64,000 bases of DNA from Albifimbria verrucaria (lineage: Eukaryota > Ascomycota > Sordariomycetes > Hypocreales > Stachybotryaceae), in contig JAHREC010000049.1 of NCBI GenBank assembly GCA_020081605.1, positions 1,798,001 to 1,862,000 of the forward strand, in the 5' to 3' direction. The notes under the pieces were generated by a model. The model did not search any database and had not been told where the DNA came from. It worked only from the letters and a program-made list of their open reading frames with translations. Positions 13,519 to 26,290 of the stretch are shown here, piece by piece. Within the stretch, counting starts at the first letter, position 1; the number at the start of each line of letters is the position of its first letter. The translations under genes and the position numbers were made by a program.

Positions 13519-14671
13519 TCATGGCGTCCACGGCTTCAGCATCGTGTCCTTCATCATCAGCTGATGTCTTCCTAATGAGCCGTTTGGCCGTATTGGCCAC
13601 TGCATAGCCGTTGCCAACCTTTTCCAACTGGTCCAGCCTCGCTCCGCATGCTGCCAGATCGTCCTGTCGCCATCTACCGCCGTGGAACGGAAAACACTTC
13701 CATGCTCACCCAGCCCGACCAGCCCGTGCGGGTGACAGCATCTATAACCGAAAGTATGGGCAGATAGCCGCCCTTTTCGAAAGGGAACAGCCGTGCGTTG
13801 CGACTCCACGCCATCTTGGGGTTCTGGCAGTCAGCCATCCAAGGATGACCCTCAGTGAGACGCGGGCTCATAAATTCACCATCTGCTACTTGCAAGAATG
13901 ATACGCTGCGGCTGGGGATAGTCTCGACAAGTCTCGCCAGAGATTCATTCAGTCTCTTCTCCCTTTCGGTTTCATTCCGCAGGGGTCTGAGGGATCGGCG
14001 AATTCGTCGCCGCAGATATTGAAGGTGTCGACAAGAAAACCTATTTCAGACGATTTCCCTGTGCGAGCCACAGCCTCCCAAGCTTGCAACCAGCTTTGCG
14101 TATGGGCTCCAAAACACAGGTTTTCATAGGCAATGCGGATTTTGTAAGGTCGAGCAAGCTCCATCAGGTCCGTTAGATCCCGGGCAATGACATTGAGGTC
14201 GCCTGTGTGGGTTTCTGCGTTCGCCTGGATTGTTGCCGGGACACCAATGAACTCCGCAGCCAGCTCTCGAGCAACCAGAAGCCAAATCTTGAACTCATCC
14301 AGACGTTGTTTGCGCACTTCTGGATCGATCAAACCATCAAAGTTGCGGAATGGCTGGACCGAGACAACGCTGAGACCTAGCTGATCGCATAGTTGTCGTA
14401 TCCTTTGAGATGCCATGACGACATGAGGGATTCTATCTGGAGTACTAGATGTGTCGCTCTCTCCCTGGAGGGTCTGAGCGTAGGCCTCAAGATCATCCCA
14501 GAACAACTCGACTCCCTGAAACCCTGAAAGAGAGGCAGCCTCGAGCTTTTTCGTCAAGGAATGAACACCGGGCTTTCCCAGTGACATGGTCGCAATAGAA
14601 GGAAGGAAACACTGCTTAAGAGCATCACCCTTATGAGGAGCACCCTGTTCTTCGATGCTCGTTACGACCAT
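13519..14671 (-). CDS. Sugar phosphate isomerase/epimerase-like; 3-dehydroshikimate dehydratase family
   Basis: TIM-barrel protein of the AP-endonuclease-2/xylose-isomerase-like superfamily, closest in pattern to fungal 3-dehydroshikimate dehydratase (qa-4/qutC), which makes protocatechuate in quinate use. Visible signatures: TMSLGKPG near the N-terminus, GVELFWDDL (metal-site Glu), VSVQPFRNFDGL, RIAYENLCFG (Glu), GFLVDTFNICGDEFADP (Asp, barrel core), and near the end WVSMEVFS then a HAERG..SWK motif typical of the family. Two one-base gaps are needed, at CCC 13961-13963 and near 13677-13682. Without them the protein would stop at 13949. Repaired length is 384 aa. The in-frame ATG at 14671 is chosen because the open frame upstream of it has no ATG. 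No other quinate genes are nearby, so the substrate is uncertain. Confidence 0.78.
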
Positions 14672-15758
14672 TGACGCTGTATTTGGGGAGGCGCTTGGAT
14701 AGAAATGAATCTGTATCAAGTTGAGGTACAGAAATGGGGTTGAGGTATTCAGGTAATCGTAGTTATGGCCGCTGTGGAACTGTCAAATGCAAATGATTGT
14801 CAGATGAAGTGCTGAGGAGAGGTCTGAAGCTGAACTTGAATACACGATAGCACATGTATTTATAATGCACCTGCCATTAGGTAGAAGCCAGGTTTGCCAG
14901 CTGGTAACCCAAGGAAACATGGCAAATGAGTAAAACGACAAAGATATTCTACGCATCACTTATTCACAGCTGGCAAAGCCGGCGATTCAAGCAAATGATT
15001 GCTACTAAATTAGGACATGGCAAGTGCCACGGTCAGTAAGAATCCGAAGCACTTATCACGATTGCGTATCGGGGATGACGGGAGGACTAGACGGATGCAG
15101 CCCCTAGCCATGGGGTGCCTGGTTTTATTTGGTTCTTCCGCCCCTTCTATCTACAAACATAACACATTCTAGAACAATAGAACAGCAACAGGAACAGGAA
15201 CAGACCCCACGGTCTGTGAAGACCCGCCCCACGATGTACAGACCGGCTCGTCGAATCCGGTTTCCGGCATGAATGGCAAACCCCATCCCGAAAGCAGTGA
15301 ACCCGTGTGGCAAGCAGGTTGGTATCTGTGGCCAGCTGTGGTTTGCTGCCGTTCTTCTCCTTTCCCTTCACGGCATGGATGGTCCCTGGAAGCCATCCAA
15401 GAGCATAACACATACGCGGCTGAAGTTTGCGTTGGCCTTCGGGGGACAGGAGCACCTGGAAACAATTGCAACAATCATGACAAGCAATATCACAAATATA
15501 CGGCAACCAGAAAATTGAACATGGAAAAGTTTTAATTTACTACCACATTTCCAAGACTACGAAGAGTCAGCCTGGGTTTTTTACTTGGCTCAGACGCTAT
15601 CCTCCCCATCGTCTGCCTCCGTAACCTAAAACCAGACCACTGGATATCAAACAAACACATACACCGAGCCTTCAGTATTCTTCTGCAGACCCGTATTCCA
15701 CCCAAAACATTTCGGCCGTTGAACATCTATAAATGGGGCCAGCTTAATTTGTTTATGT
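14672..15758. other. Intergenic between dehydratase-like gene and SDH1
   Basis: Upstream region of the dehydratase-like gene (right of its start) merging into the SDH1 3' flank. No coding frame, tRNA or repeat could be supported. A short GGAACA triplication lies near 15190. Confidence 0.55.
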
Positions 15759-18190
15759 TTAGTATACACGCTTGAAGGGGCACAGCCTTGCACTCGTTCT
15801 CGTCCAGGGTGGTGCTGATGACACGGCGGTAGCTCAGGTCGACCTTGCCGTGGGGCTGCTTCTGGAAGCTGAGGGTGTGCTTCATCCAGTTCTCGTCGTC
15901 ACGGTCGGGGTAGTCCTCGCGGGCGTGGGCACCACGAGACTCCTTGCGGGCGGCGGCGGAGGTAGCGGTTTGGGTACTGTAAGGTTTGGGTTAGTTCAAA
16001 GTCAATGGAGATAGTGGGAGATGAGGGAGGTTGAGGGTTTAACGCGGGGTGCAGGATAGGGTTCTACTTACGCGCAAGTGAGCAAGTTCCTCAACTCAAG
16101 GGTCTCCACCAAGTCGCTGTTCCAGATCATGCTGCGGTCCTTGATGCCGACCTGGTCGAAGGTCTGGTCGATCTCAATCATCTTGCGGACACCCTCGTCC
16201 AAGCTCTCCTGGGTACGGAAGACGCTGACATCAGTCTGCATGGCCTTCTGCATGGCCAGGCGGATCTCAGCGGTGCTCTTGGGGCCATCCGAAGTGCGGA
16301 CCTTGTCGAGGACCTCGATGTGATCAGCACCAGCATCAGCAGCCATGGGCTTCAGCTTGTCGCCAGGGTTGAAGTTGTCACGGATGGTGTGCGAAACAGC
16401 ACGACCAAAGACAACCAGATCCAGGAGAGAGTTGGCACCCAGACGGTTAGCACCGTGGACAGACACGCAAGCGGCCTCACCGCAGGCGTAGAGACCGGGG
16501 ACGACCTGGTCCTGACCGTTCTCGTCGACAGTGAGAACCTCACCAGTGTAGCGGGTAGGGATACCACCCATGTTGTAGTGGACGGTGGGCAGGACAGGGA
16601 TGGGCTGCTTTCGGACGTCGACACCGGCGAAGATACCGGCGGTCTCAGAGATACCGGGAAGACGCTCGGCCAGGATCTCAGCGGGCAGGTGGCTCAGCTG
16701 CAGGTAGATGTGGTCCTTCTCGGCACCAACACCACGGCCCTCGCGGATCTCCATGGTCATGGATCGGGAAACGACGTCTCGGGAGGCAAGATCCTTGGCG
16801 GTAGGGGCGTAACGCTCCATGAAACGCTCACCCTGGGAGTTGAGGAGGTAACCACCCTCACCACGAGCACCCTCGGTGATCAGGCAGCCAGCACCGTAGA
16901 TACCAGTAGGGTGGAACTGAACGAACTCGAGATCCTGATTGGGGAGACCAGCACGAGCAACCATGGCCATACCGTCACCAGTGCAAGTGTGAGCGGAAGT
17001 GCAGCTGAAGTAGGCTCGGCCGTATCCACCGGTAGCAAGGACAGTGTGGTTAGCGAGGAAACGGTGCAGAGTACCGTCCTCCTGGTTGTAAGCCAGGACA
17101 CCACGGCACTCACCGTCCTGCATGATCAGGTCGAGGGCGAAGTACTCAATGAAGTAGTTGGTGTTGTGGCGGAGAGACTGGCCGTAGAGAGTGTGGAGAA
17201 GGGCGTGACCGGTTCGATCGGCGGCGGCGCAGCATCGGTAGGCCTGGCCACCCTTGCCGTACTTCTGGGACTGACCACCGAAAGCTCGCTGGTAACTAAG
17301 AAAGGATGGTATGTCAGCGGTGGTGGTTCTGTCTGATCGAGGTGCGCGGTTTCTTACATCTTGCCATCCTCAGTACGAGAGAAGGGGCAGCCGTAGTGCT
17401 CAAGCTCGATAATGGAGGCGGGAGCCTCACGGGTCATGTAGTGAATAGCATCCTGATCACCCAGCCAGTCGGAACCCTTGACGGTGTCGTACATGTGCCA
17501 TCGCCAGTCGTCCTCGTGCATGTTACCGAGAGCGGCGTTGATACCACCCTGGGCAGCGACAGTGTGACTTCGGGTAGGGAAGAGCTTGGAGATACAGGCG
17601 GTGTTGAAGCCAGCCTCGGCGAGACCGAAGGCGGCACGGAGACCAGAGCCACCAGCACCTACGACGAGGGCATCGTACTCGTGGTCCTGGAGGTGAGAGC
17701 AGGGTCAGCCAATGGCTACTCGCGGCGGGAGCGGGAAAAGGAATTGTGGACGGGCAGGTTGGACGTACAATGACAGGATACTTGTTGCTAACAAAAGGCG
17801 AGGCCTCCTTAGCCCTGAGAGGGCCATTGGCGATGACTCGGGCTGGACGGCGGAACTCGGGTCAGCATTCGGACGACACATGTGATGGGGATATTTTTGG
17901 GGCGTCCGCGACTTACCGACCGATCGCGTCGAGGAGAAAGCTCTCGTCTGGTGTGTCGCAAGTCGTGAGAACTGGAGGCGTGGTCAGCAAAAGATTCTGC
18001 ATTGTTTCCCTCGTCGCTGGCTTCTGGTGCCGGGCGTACCGGAAGCGGCCCGGGACGAGGCCAGACAGAAGCGAAGGGAAGAGTGCTCGGGAGAGGAAAG
18101 GCAAGACGAAGACGGGGCGAGGCAAAGGGACGAGAGGGAGCTTACCGTAGGGCCAGAGGCCAGTCTCCTTAGAGCCATAGAAGAAGCCAT
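15759..18190 (-). CDS. SDH1: Succinate dehydrogenase flavoprotein subunit, mitochondrial
   Basis: Complex II subunit A, oxidising succinate to fumarate at the mitochondrial inner membrane with covalent FAD. Introns: 17972-18145, 17843-17916, 17687-17768, 17296-17357, 15977-16071. The first exons give an Arg/Ser-rich presequence ([12 protein letters not shown], later TRAFSSTRS). Then come the FAD Rossmann motif VVGAGGSGL, the flavin-linking [10 protein letters not shown], the substrate/active-site regions [20 protein letters not shown] and [19 protein letters not shown], and [20 protein letters not shown]. The final residues appear as CKAVP..FKRVY, but the G4 at 15777-15780 (C4 on the coding strand) puts the last six codons out of frame. 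Two missing C or one extra would restore the normal end and a length of about 648 aa. The rest of the frame is intact. A very secure assignment. Confidence 0.97.
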
Positions 18191-18984
18191 CTTCAGCGCA
18201 GAAGTACGAGGCCCAAGCTGCATCCACTGGAGAGGGAGGAGGGAGAAAAGGAAAGGGAGGGTGTTTTTGTGGTGATGGACGGGATGGGTTGGGAGTGGCC
18301 AATTGGTAGAAGGATGATGTTGATGACCAGTAGTGATTTTCCTGGCCTGCTCCTGCCTTGCCCCGGACCCGGTGCCAAAATACCTCGGTAATGGGTGCCC
18401 CGCCAGCCAATCACCGCCCGCCATTCGTCCCCATTGCTCCAGCAAAGAAATGTCTTGGAATTTACCGCCACGGCAGCCCGATCTTCACTGTCACCTGTAA
18501 ATCCAACCCATCAGTCCATGGATGACTTCAATACAAAGTAACATTTACTAAATACGCCTGACCTCGTTGCACTACCGCCGTCACTTATCAAGCCAGTGCA
18601 CTCACAGATCCCTCTCTGAACGTTCCGCTGACCACGTGTATTTCCATGGAACCCACCCAACACCAACACCAACTACAACTACTGGCTAACAATCAATCCC
18701 TCTGCTTGCCTACCTACCTAGCTAATACTGACCCACGTAACCAAACCCGCATGCATATGTATATACTTTATCGTGCCTCGAGCCTCAGGCCCAGTCATTG
18801 CTTATCTAACACGTCTTTGATTCTTTCTCCTCTCTCTCTCTCTCTCTCTCTCACTCTCTCCCTCCTATCCATAGGTACTACTTCGCAAGCCTCCAGGCGC
18901 CAATGCTTGTCAATAACATGTGTTCCCGACCCTCGCTCACTCCACTGCCCCTTCTCATTACAGCCTCGCCCCATCCATTCCACT
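18191..18984. promoter_or_regulatory. SDH1 upstream region
   Basis: Between the SDH1 start and the end of the PX gene, both on the minus strand, so it should hold the SDH1 promoter. Contains CTACCTACCTAGCTA near 18708 and a long CT tract at 18829-18852. Confidence 0.5.
18829..18852. repeat. CT microsatellite
   Basis: Uninterrupted CT dinucleotide run, about 24 bases long, in the region upstream of SDH1 and just beyond the 3' end of the PX gene. Confidence 0.85.
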
Positions 18985-21900
18985 CTAATTCGATAAAACA
19001 TCCCGCAGCATAACCAAGAAGTTGTCATGCAACTTATGGACCTCGGACACAGCCGGCTTCTCCGGCTCTCCTGCCGACCGCCGGAGGCGATCCTGTCGCT
19101 TCGCTCTGCGTCGTCGCTCAGCCTCGATAGGATCCAGCTCGTCTTCTGCCTCCGCCTCTGCTTCCGACTCGGACCCGTCATCGTACGTCATGTCCTCTAG
19201 GTCGCCGCCGTCCAGGCCAAAGTCGGAAGACGAAAACCCGAGGCCTGTCGGCATCGTGTCACCGCCTGCGTGGCCCTCGGCCGCCATCTTCTGTCGTGTC
19301 TTGTCGTTGTGCCACTTCTTCCTCGCCTCTTGCCAGGCAATCAGCGAGTTGATTTCCTCCATGGCCTTGTCCTTGTCTAAAATTCCGGTGCTGACGCCGC
19401 CCTCGAAGAGCGCGTTGACATTCAGAGTGCCATTCTTGGGTCCCTTGCGCAAGAACTCCAGGATTCCCTCGATCCAGCCCATAAGCTGCGTGAACAGACC
19501 GTTGTCATGTGTGTGAACCTCGTGGACGAACTTGTAAAAGTTATGCTCGTGTCGCTGGCATAGATCAATGAAGGCCTGGACCGTCTGGTTAGGGTCGGCA
19601 GAGGCATCTTGCTCCCGGCACTTGTCAACCACCTGCGCAGATTTCGTTAGCTGTTAGCCACCCCCAGACGTAAGGGACTACGTGACATACCTTAATCATG
19701 TCATCCATGAACACGGCAAAGTCGGTCACACTGTTGTATACATTCGCCGACTTGTACACTCTGACTAGTGGTTCGTAGAAGATGGTAAACAAGTCTCGGA
19801 AAAGCTGGAGTGTGACGGGCTGTTCAATAAGCTCCAGCATCATCCTCTTATCCCGTTGTCGAGTGTAGAGCTTCAGAAGCTGCTTCATGTATGAGAACAG
19901 CTGAGCGCCTTGCTTCAACTCCTCGTCAATGTTCTCGACTGCATTGTTGAACGCAACGTAGGCATTGAACAGTCTCTGGACCTGCTCTCCCGTCAACTCA
20001 GGCTCCAGCAGCTCTGATCGTAAAATCACGACGATAATGTCCATGTTTTCTGCCTGGGCCTCCTCGCGCAGAGCTAGCCTGACGCTGTCGTCCGCATTGA
20101 TGTACCGCAGCAGTTTGTCCGTGAAGATTGGCTCGTTGATCTTATCAATCAGAGCATCAATCGACTTTTGGAAACTCCTAATACCGTCGTTGAGCGTCAG
20201 AGAGAAGATTCTTTGCATGAGAGACCTGGTTCCAAACGGCTGCGCGAGGAAGATGTCTAGGATACCAGACATGACGGCGGCAGGGTTGGCGATACGGATG
20301 ACGTTCTTGATGACGGAGTAAGGGATGAGAGAATGAATGCGCTTTGCTTGGGCGAACAACTCAGGAGAGTTGTCCTCCGCCAAGAAGAGATGATAGATGA
20401 CAGCGGCGATCTCGATACGAAGCCATTCCGCAAACTTTCGGTATTGAATGCTCAAGTCTTGGATTGTCTCCTTCTCCTTGATCTCCTTGAAAAGCATGGT
20501 GAGTCCGTTACTGTCAACGATGTCTCGTCGGAACCTACAAGTCCATGTTAGTCACATCGAAACTATTGAGCTGAACCAACCAGAAGGTAAAACGTACTGT
20601 TCCATATACTCATCAAGCTCAGCTGCGCGTTTCCGAGCAATCTCGTAAAACTTCTTCTGCTCATCGATGCGCTTCTCGTCAATCGCCTTTCTTCTCAGTA
20701 TATCATCAACATCCTCATCGGTTGGCGTGATCGGGTTACTGCTCAGGAATTCCTGCATAGCCTTGGTGTTTGCTACTTGGGGTTGTGTAGAAGCGACCGC
20801 AGGAACGACCGAAGGGAGATTCGTTGGGTCTCGCGCCAAAGAACGATGGTCTGTTCATGATATTAGATTGGTGTCATGCAGTGCAATCATTTGAATATTT
20901 ACCTCTTCACCCGCTGCTTCGCCATTGGCAGGCGGAGGCGGCATACGCTTAGACCGCGACGAGATGGCCGAGCGAATTGAAGGTGCTTTGTTTGGTTCTA
21001 TGGCTACGTTAGCAATGACTTATACCCCGCGCAAAAAGTGAGGGCTATGATCGTACTGATGGGTGCCAGAGTCGAAGCAGAGGTATCCGGCGTATTTGAG
21101 ACACCGGTGACTTGAGACGAAGCTGACGTTATCGATGAGGCGTCAGATCCATTACCACCGCTACCGCCGCCGTACCAAGTCGAAAGGAATCCAGTGGTCG
21201 TCGTGTCCGACTTGTTCTTCTTGGGCAGCTCTGGAAGTACCCTGCCGGGCAACTCCGTTCGTAGCCTCCGGTGCAGACGCGCAAAATCGCCGTACCTTCG
21301 GCCGATGAACGTCTCGAGCTCTCCCTTCCTCTTGACGCGCAGGAGGAACTCAGCATGCTTGTGCTGGCGAATGTTGCGGCGAACAGAGGTGACGCGGACG
21401 GCAGCCACGTTGACATCCCAGCCGTTAATGTAGTTACCCTCTGGAAGGGTGTGCATCACACCAGTATCGATGGCATTGCTGTCCACGATCTCAATCTCGG
21501 AGAACCTAATACGCTCTTCAAAACCGGAAGATGTTTGGATTCCAGAGACCATCATGAGCTCCACAAGCTTGTGGGCCTTGATGGCCAGCTTCCTGCGCTT
21601 GGTTTCCTCCAGACGGTCCTCGGAAGATGAGATCTGCTTGGTCGCAAACGACTCGAGAAACTAGGGGCTCGCGGTCAGCACGGCGATGGTAGCGGGGTAT
21701 AAAGCTTGGCGTACCACTTGGAGTTTGTCCTGCCAGAACTCTTTTCTCTGGCCTTGTCGAGGAAGGGAAATCACGGATATGGTGAACAAAGATGTAGCGC
21801 AGGATCAGGAGCTCCGACTCCTGGGGTGAGACTTCGCCATGTTCGGATCGGAAAGGGGCGCCGAATCGTTGCAGGGCGGTGGGAGAGTTGAGCTCGTTGA

Positions 21901-22126
21901 TTTCGAACTTGACCTGCTTGGACAGGAGCTCGCGCTTGAGATCTAGCGGGAAAAATTAGTCAATCGACCGAGACAGCGGGCAGGTGAATGGCGGATGCTC
22001 ACAATGCTCTTGCTTGCCCGTCAGCGTCTGACTGGAAGATGAGGGCGCATCGACGGTCTTGGTGCGGATGGGCAGCTGGGAGGTGTTGGTGCCATCGTGG
22101 GGCGTCTCCCCAGCTTCGACAACCAT
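18985..22126 (-). CDS. PX-domain protein with fungal PX-associated DUF3818 region (yeast Ypr097w/Lec1-like)
   Basis: Predicted phosphoinositide-binding peripheral membrane protein. Introns: 21943-22002, 21661-21714, 21004-21056, 20851-20902, 20535-20597, 19633-19690. The N-terminal helical PX-associated region (LKRELLSKQVKFEINEL) precedes the PX domain (about 21470-21200: EFLLRVKRKGELETFIGRRY then DFARLHRRL, LPELPKKNK), with the RRY and basic residues used to bind PI3P. A Ser/Gly-rich linker follows, then the long helical DUF3818 part (MLFKEIKEKETIQDLSIQYR ... NVYNSVTDFAVFMDDMIK), an acidic segment and a basic coil. Three one-base gaps are needed, at 21765-21767, near 21740 and at 20838-20840. 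Repaired length is 934 aa. Yeast Lec1 is linked to lipid exchange, and function here is by analogy. Confidence 0.88.
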
Positions 22127-24142
22127 ATCGGAGGAGTCGCTTCGCGGGCAGTAGGTGACCGGAGAGGAATTGTCTCAGCCTTACACTGGATTCGCGTGTT
22201 TTCTGCCAACAGAGACACAGGAAACTGACTGGATTGCGGGTTCAACAGGCACCTCGCTTGGCCTTATGTCTCTTAAAAGGAAGAGAGGGCGGACGTCACC
22301 TGGGGGCTGTTGGTGGTGGGGCTAGCAGTGGCGCGGGGTACCAGTACATGCCAAGACGGCGTCAGCAGGGCGCTGTGGCAGGGCGCTGTGGCAGGTACCT
22401 ACCTGCCTGGGCTTGCTGATTCATGGGTGCTGCTAGGCTGGTAGGTACGTACGTATGTACTGTGTAGCACATAAGGTAGTAGCGCCTTGTTGGGCTGAAT
22501 CTGGCAAAGTACCTCCTTCTAGCAAGGCGAACTAGCAGCGCAGCCAAGTACGTGCAGTACCAGGTACAAGCAAGTCATTCACAGGGCTCTTCTGTCTGGC
22601 TCTGGCACCTCAGCCAGCATCGTCATGATGCAACCAGGAGACGTGTAAGTCATGTTTCACTCGCTCTTTACCTACTAACCTACCAACTACCTACCTAGGT
22701 ACCTATGCAGAGGTCAGTGACGCGTATGTTTGTATGGCACAGGCCTGTAAGTGTTGGCCCCCATATTGCAATGACCAGAATATTCCTCGTCATTTCACTT
22801 ACATTGCACGGTACCAACTCAACTGCCTGTTGGCTGTTTTGCAGGGGCACCGAATCTTACTCAGTGCTTGCTCGCCGGTCCACTCCCAACATAAAGCCGT
22901 GCTGTGAAACGCTTCACGGACCATCACCGCCAGCAACCGCGAAATTTTCTTCCGGTCGTAGACATCGAGGGCCGCTTCTCTGACTCCAGCCACAGGTCCG
23001 GTGCCCTGTCACACCCATGTTCCATCATGTTTCCATGTTTCTCAGAGGCCCCCTTGGCGATGTAATGCCTCAGAACGGCAATCGGCACCAAGCCGAGCTC
23101 AGCCAAGGCCGAGGCGCGTCTTACACTTACTGCTTACACCGTTAGTTTAATGTCCGGCGAGGCTGATAAGAAGATTGACCCCCAGTGCCACGTAACGTCT
23201 GGTGGAACCCGCGTATAATGGCAAACTGCCATAGGGCCACCCGCCACAATTCCTCGGATATTTACGCTAATGCCACAATATTCCGTTCGGACGTTACACT
23301 CCTGGCGGCCAAGATACACCACATGCGTGTCTATCCTTACATAGTACATCCTCTACCGGTAGATGACAAGCAGAAAAGGAAAGCGTGGGTCGCAAAGTAC
23401 CGACATCTTGAAGGAGCAACAGGGTATTTTGAAACCAGACAAGACAGTGTTTTTGACAAGGCCATCGACTAAGTAAGGTCAGTACTCTTATGATATTATT
23501 ATGTGCCTCTGTAATCCGTAGTGCCATGCCTTATCGCATTATATACAGTACTTGCCTCGAAACAAAAGAAAGAAGAAAAAAATAACTCGACACTAAATCA
23601 TGGCTCCCTTTCCCCCATTTTCCTTGTTTTGCCCCTTCCTCTTCGTCTCTTGATTCATTCACAAGAGATCAACCACTTAGATGACGTACCATGGAATCAT
23701 GACTAGTAAATAGACCATACCAAGCTTCTGACCTACACGCTAGGATAACTCCCGAAAGATCTCACCCTATTATTGAAATGCCAGATAATTGGGTAGCAGT
23801 CTTAACTCAGCCTCGAGTCTTCAAACAGAGCGGTTCTTGAATGAGAAAGTCGTAGCTTGTAGTACGTTTCAGTTGTTAACTTTGCTCCTCTGTAGTGCCG
23901 TCCTGCCAGCCTGCTCTGGGATAGCAGGCCAAACGTCTCGTCGACGCATGCTCATAAAGGAGGTCTTGATAACCTTCTGGCAGGTGTCTAGAATTTGTCT
24001 CGACTGAGCCGAGTGCTCGGCTGCAGTAGTACGCTCCCGTTGTGGGGCCGGTCGGCATTCAAGGAATTCGTTACGCATGTGAAGATCGAAACATTTGGGT
24101 ATCATTCGCTGGTCTGTTACATAACTGACGTTCAAGACGGTG
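22127..24142. other. Intergenic region upstream of the PX gene
   Basis: Two kilobases with no convincing gene. The PX-proximal half carries GGTACC/CTACCTAGGTA motifs (about 22335-22700) of the kind abundant in Sordariomycete promoters. The distal half holds the 3' flank of the tail-anchored coiled-coil gene. Short open frames exist but lack ATG context, introns or recognisable motifs. Confidence 0.5.
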
Positions 24143-25220
24143 TTACAACTCGTCAAACGCCCGCAGACGCTCGCCATCATCTCCACGCTTCTCCCATGGT
24201 AAGATCCTGCTAGATCCGGTATCATCATCCTCCAAAATCTGTCCCGGCTTCGAAGCATTGAGTAGTTCGGCAGGCGGCAGTGCCCGCCCGGCCTCGTCGG
24301 AAGCCTTCAGTCCATGATTCCACTCGGGCCCAGAACTATACCGGATGCCCAGGAAGAGGCACACCACCGCCAAGAAAACAACAGACATGATGGTCCAGAT
24401 GACCCGCAGCCTCTTCCTTGTCCTCTCCTGCCACTCCTTATCCGCACGTTCCCAAGTCTCCATGCGATCTCTGACGAGGTCGATCCGTTCGCTAAGAGAC
24501 TTTATCTTCGTACGCCCTCCGTGTATCCTTCCTTGAAGAGATTCGATCCGCCGTTGTTGGTTGTCGAACCTCCCAATCGCACCAAGCTGCGAAACAATAT
24601 CACTTTCGAGGCCTCGTGCGCCCTTGTCGAATGTTGCGTGGATGTCTCGTGATGTCTCCGCTAGGTCCTTCAGAGCTGCTACCGTGTTCTGCAAAGTGCT
24701 CATCTTCTCTAGCACTGCAAAATAAGCGTCATCCAGACGTTTACTGGTGGTGGTTGAAAAGGTATTGAGATCGACGAGTGATTGCTTTAGCCCCTAGCCA
24801 GTAGTTGTCAGTAGGATGTCCCATGCATTCCCACAAGTATCGGGAGACTCACTCGACACGGGCGGCAGCCTTCTCTCGTTCCCGTCGAACGTCCTCCTCC
24901 CTATCCTCCCTCGGCATCGCCATGGGATCAACCTCCTGGCTCATCATGACGCTGGCGCGTCTGCTCTGGTTGGGGGTAATCAACGGTGTCACACCCTCTG
25001 AACGCGAAACATCAAGCGAGTGACGTGCTGCTGTCGCTGGATTGGCAGAGAGCGGATCTTTATCATCGTTATGACGGTCTCGACGCTGATGGTTGTGATG
25101 ATGACGATGGAGCCTGACGGGCGAGGTCAGCTCGGATATGGACCGTTTGATTTGGTGCCGCCCTCCGGACCGAGACGAGAGCGCCGGTTTTGAAACCTCT
25201 AGGGGCTGTAGAGCTGACAT
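24143..25220 (-). CDS. Coiled-coil protein with C-terminal membrane segment, unknown function
   Basis: Not recognised as a named family. The first exon (25220-24853) encodes a basic, His/Arg-rich, Ser-rich N-terminus with a stretch HRHHHNHQRR and ends in charged helical sequence. An intron at 24794-24852 (donor GTGAGT, acceptor CTAG) leads to a coiled coil (LDDAYFAVLEKMSTLQNTV onward), a single hydrophobic segment (VIWTIMSVVFLAVVCLFLGI) and about 60 polar residues. Type and order resemble tail-anchored or single-pass organelle proteins. The two exons join in frame only if one base is missing in exon 1, matching the window-wide pattern. Repaired length is 339 aa. The exon junction is the weakest part of the model. 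Confidence 0.65.
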
Positions 25221-25814
25221 GATGTGCGGCCGCTACGGAATGTGGGTGGTTAGTGGCTTTGACCTCTAGAACACAGGTTGGTCGAGAACAAATGAAGTCA
25301 CTCCTGGAACACTGCTGGCCTGGGCCAGGCGGCTCAGCGAAGTGGGGCACCCCATGTGCTGGCAGTCCAGCATTCTCACATGTCACAGTGTAACGCAGTA
25401 AGTTGCATTGAAAGTACGTCCAGATCCAGATGCCTTACGATATCATAAATTGACCAGTCGTTTTCTTCTTCTAATCGGCGCTATAATTGTATGTTTGACT
25501 CGGCCGGAGATTAAATATGTGCCCATCAGCGGCCAGACCCCAGGGATACTGTGTCCTGAGACAATGTGAAATTCTCAGGAAACAAAACTAATTACCATCC
25601 TTCAACTTCGGCGAACATTCCCTGTCTCTCATGAGCGAACAGCGCGTCCAGGAATTTGCATGGTCCCAATGATCAAGCGTAGCCGCTGCCGTGATCAATA
25701 GCACCCATCGTCCAGGCATGGTGAGTGGAGGCCAACCTTCGCTGTCAAGGCCACAGATAGCGTCGTAAATCGTTATTTGTCCGGCAATTTCACACATTGA
25801 GTCCCTCGCTAAAC
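25221..25814. other. Intergenic, upstream of coiled-coil gene and downstream of CGR1
   Basis: Nothing coding recognised. It should contain the promoter of the minus-strand coiled-coil gene and the CGR1 3' flank. Confidence 0.5.
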
Positions 25815-26290
25815 TCAAGAGTTCAGCAGCTTGTTCCTCTTCTCCTTGCGCTTCAGTCGCTCAACCCGCTTGCGATGCATCTTCTCGGCCATCTTCTCGT
25901 AGCGCTCCTTCTCTTCCTGCTTCTGTCGTTTCTCGCGGATTGCCTGGATACGACGCTATGGATCATTGTCAGCCTGCTGAGTTCATAAAGCATCCCGTCA
26001 TCGGGTTCTTACCTGGCGCTCCTCTTCCTTCTCCTCCTTCATCTCCTTCTCCTTAGCCTTCATTTGAGCCATCGCAGCGCGCTCGTTGGCTCGCTTCTCG
26101 AAGCTGGACAGGCCCTGGGTCGGCCTGAAGGCCTTCTTTGGCAGATGCCACTGCTTGCCTACGTGATGGTTAGTTTTGAGTGCTTCGCAGTAACGAGGAG
26201 TGGCGGTCGGCGCATACCGTTCTTGCGCATTCCAAGCGGTTTCTCAACCCGCTCAAGCACCTCCGTGCTCTTCGCCGCGTCGGTAGACAT
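25815..26290 (-). CDS. CGR1: rRNA-processing protein Cgr1
   Basis: Small basic nucleolar protein required for 60S subunit assembly and 27S pre-rRNA processing. Three exons with introns 26159-26217 and 25956-26012, all with canonical sites. The 119-aa product begins [20 protein letters not shown], continues [18 protein letters not shown] (the conserved N-terminal block) and a Lys/Glu-rich single helix, and ends [20 protein letters not shown], the family's C-terminal signature. The frame is intact with no correction needed, unlike most neighbours. Length and motif order match the family closely. Confidence 0.95.

Noticed and set aside
16320..17336. Long plus-strand open frame (338 codons) opposite SDH1
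   Set aside because: It mirrors the well-conserved SDH1 exon. GC-rich third positions of the real gene suppress stops on the opposite strand. No independent motif or start context.
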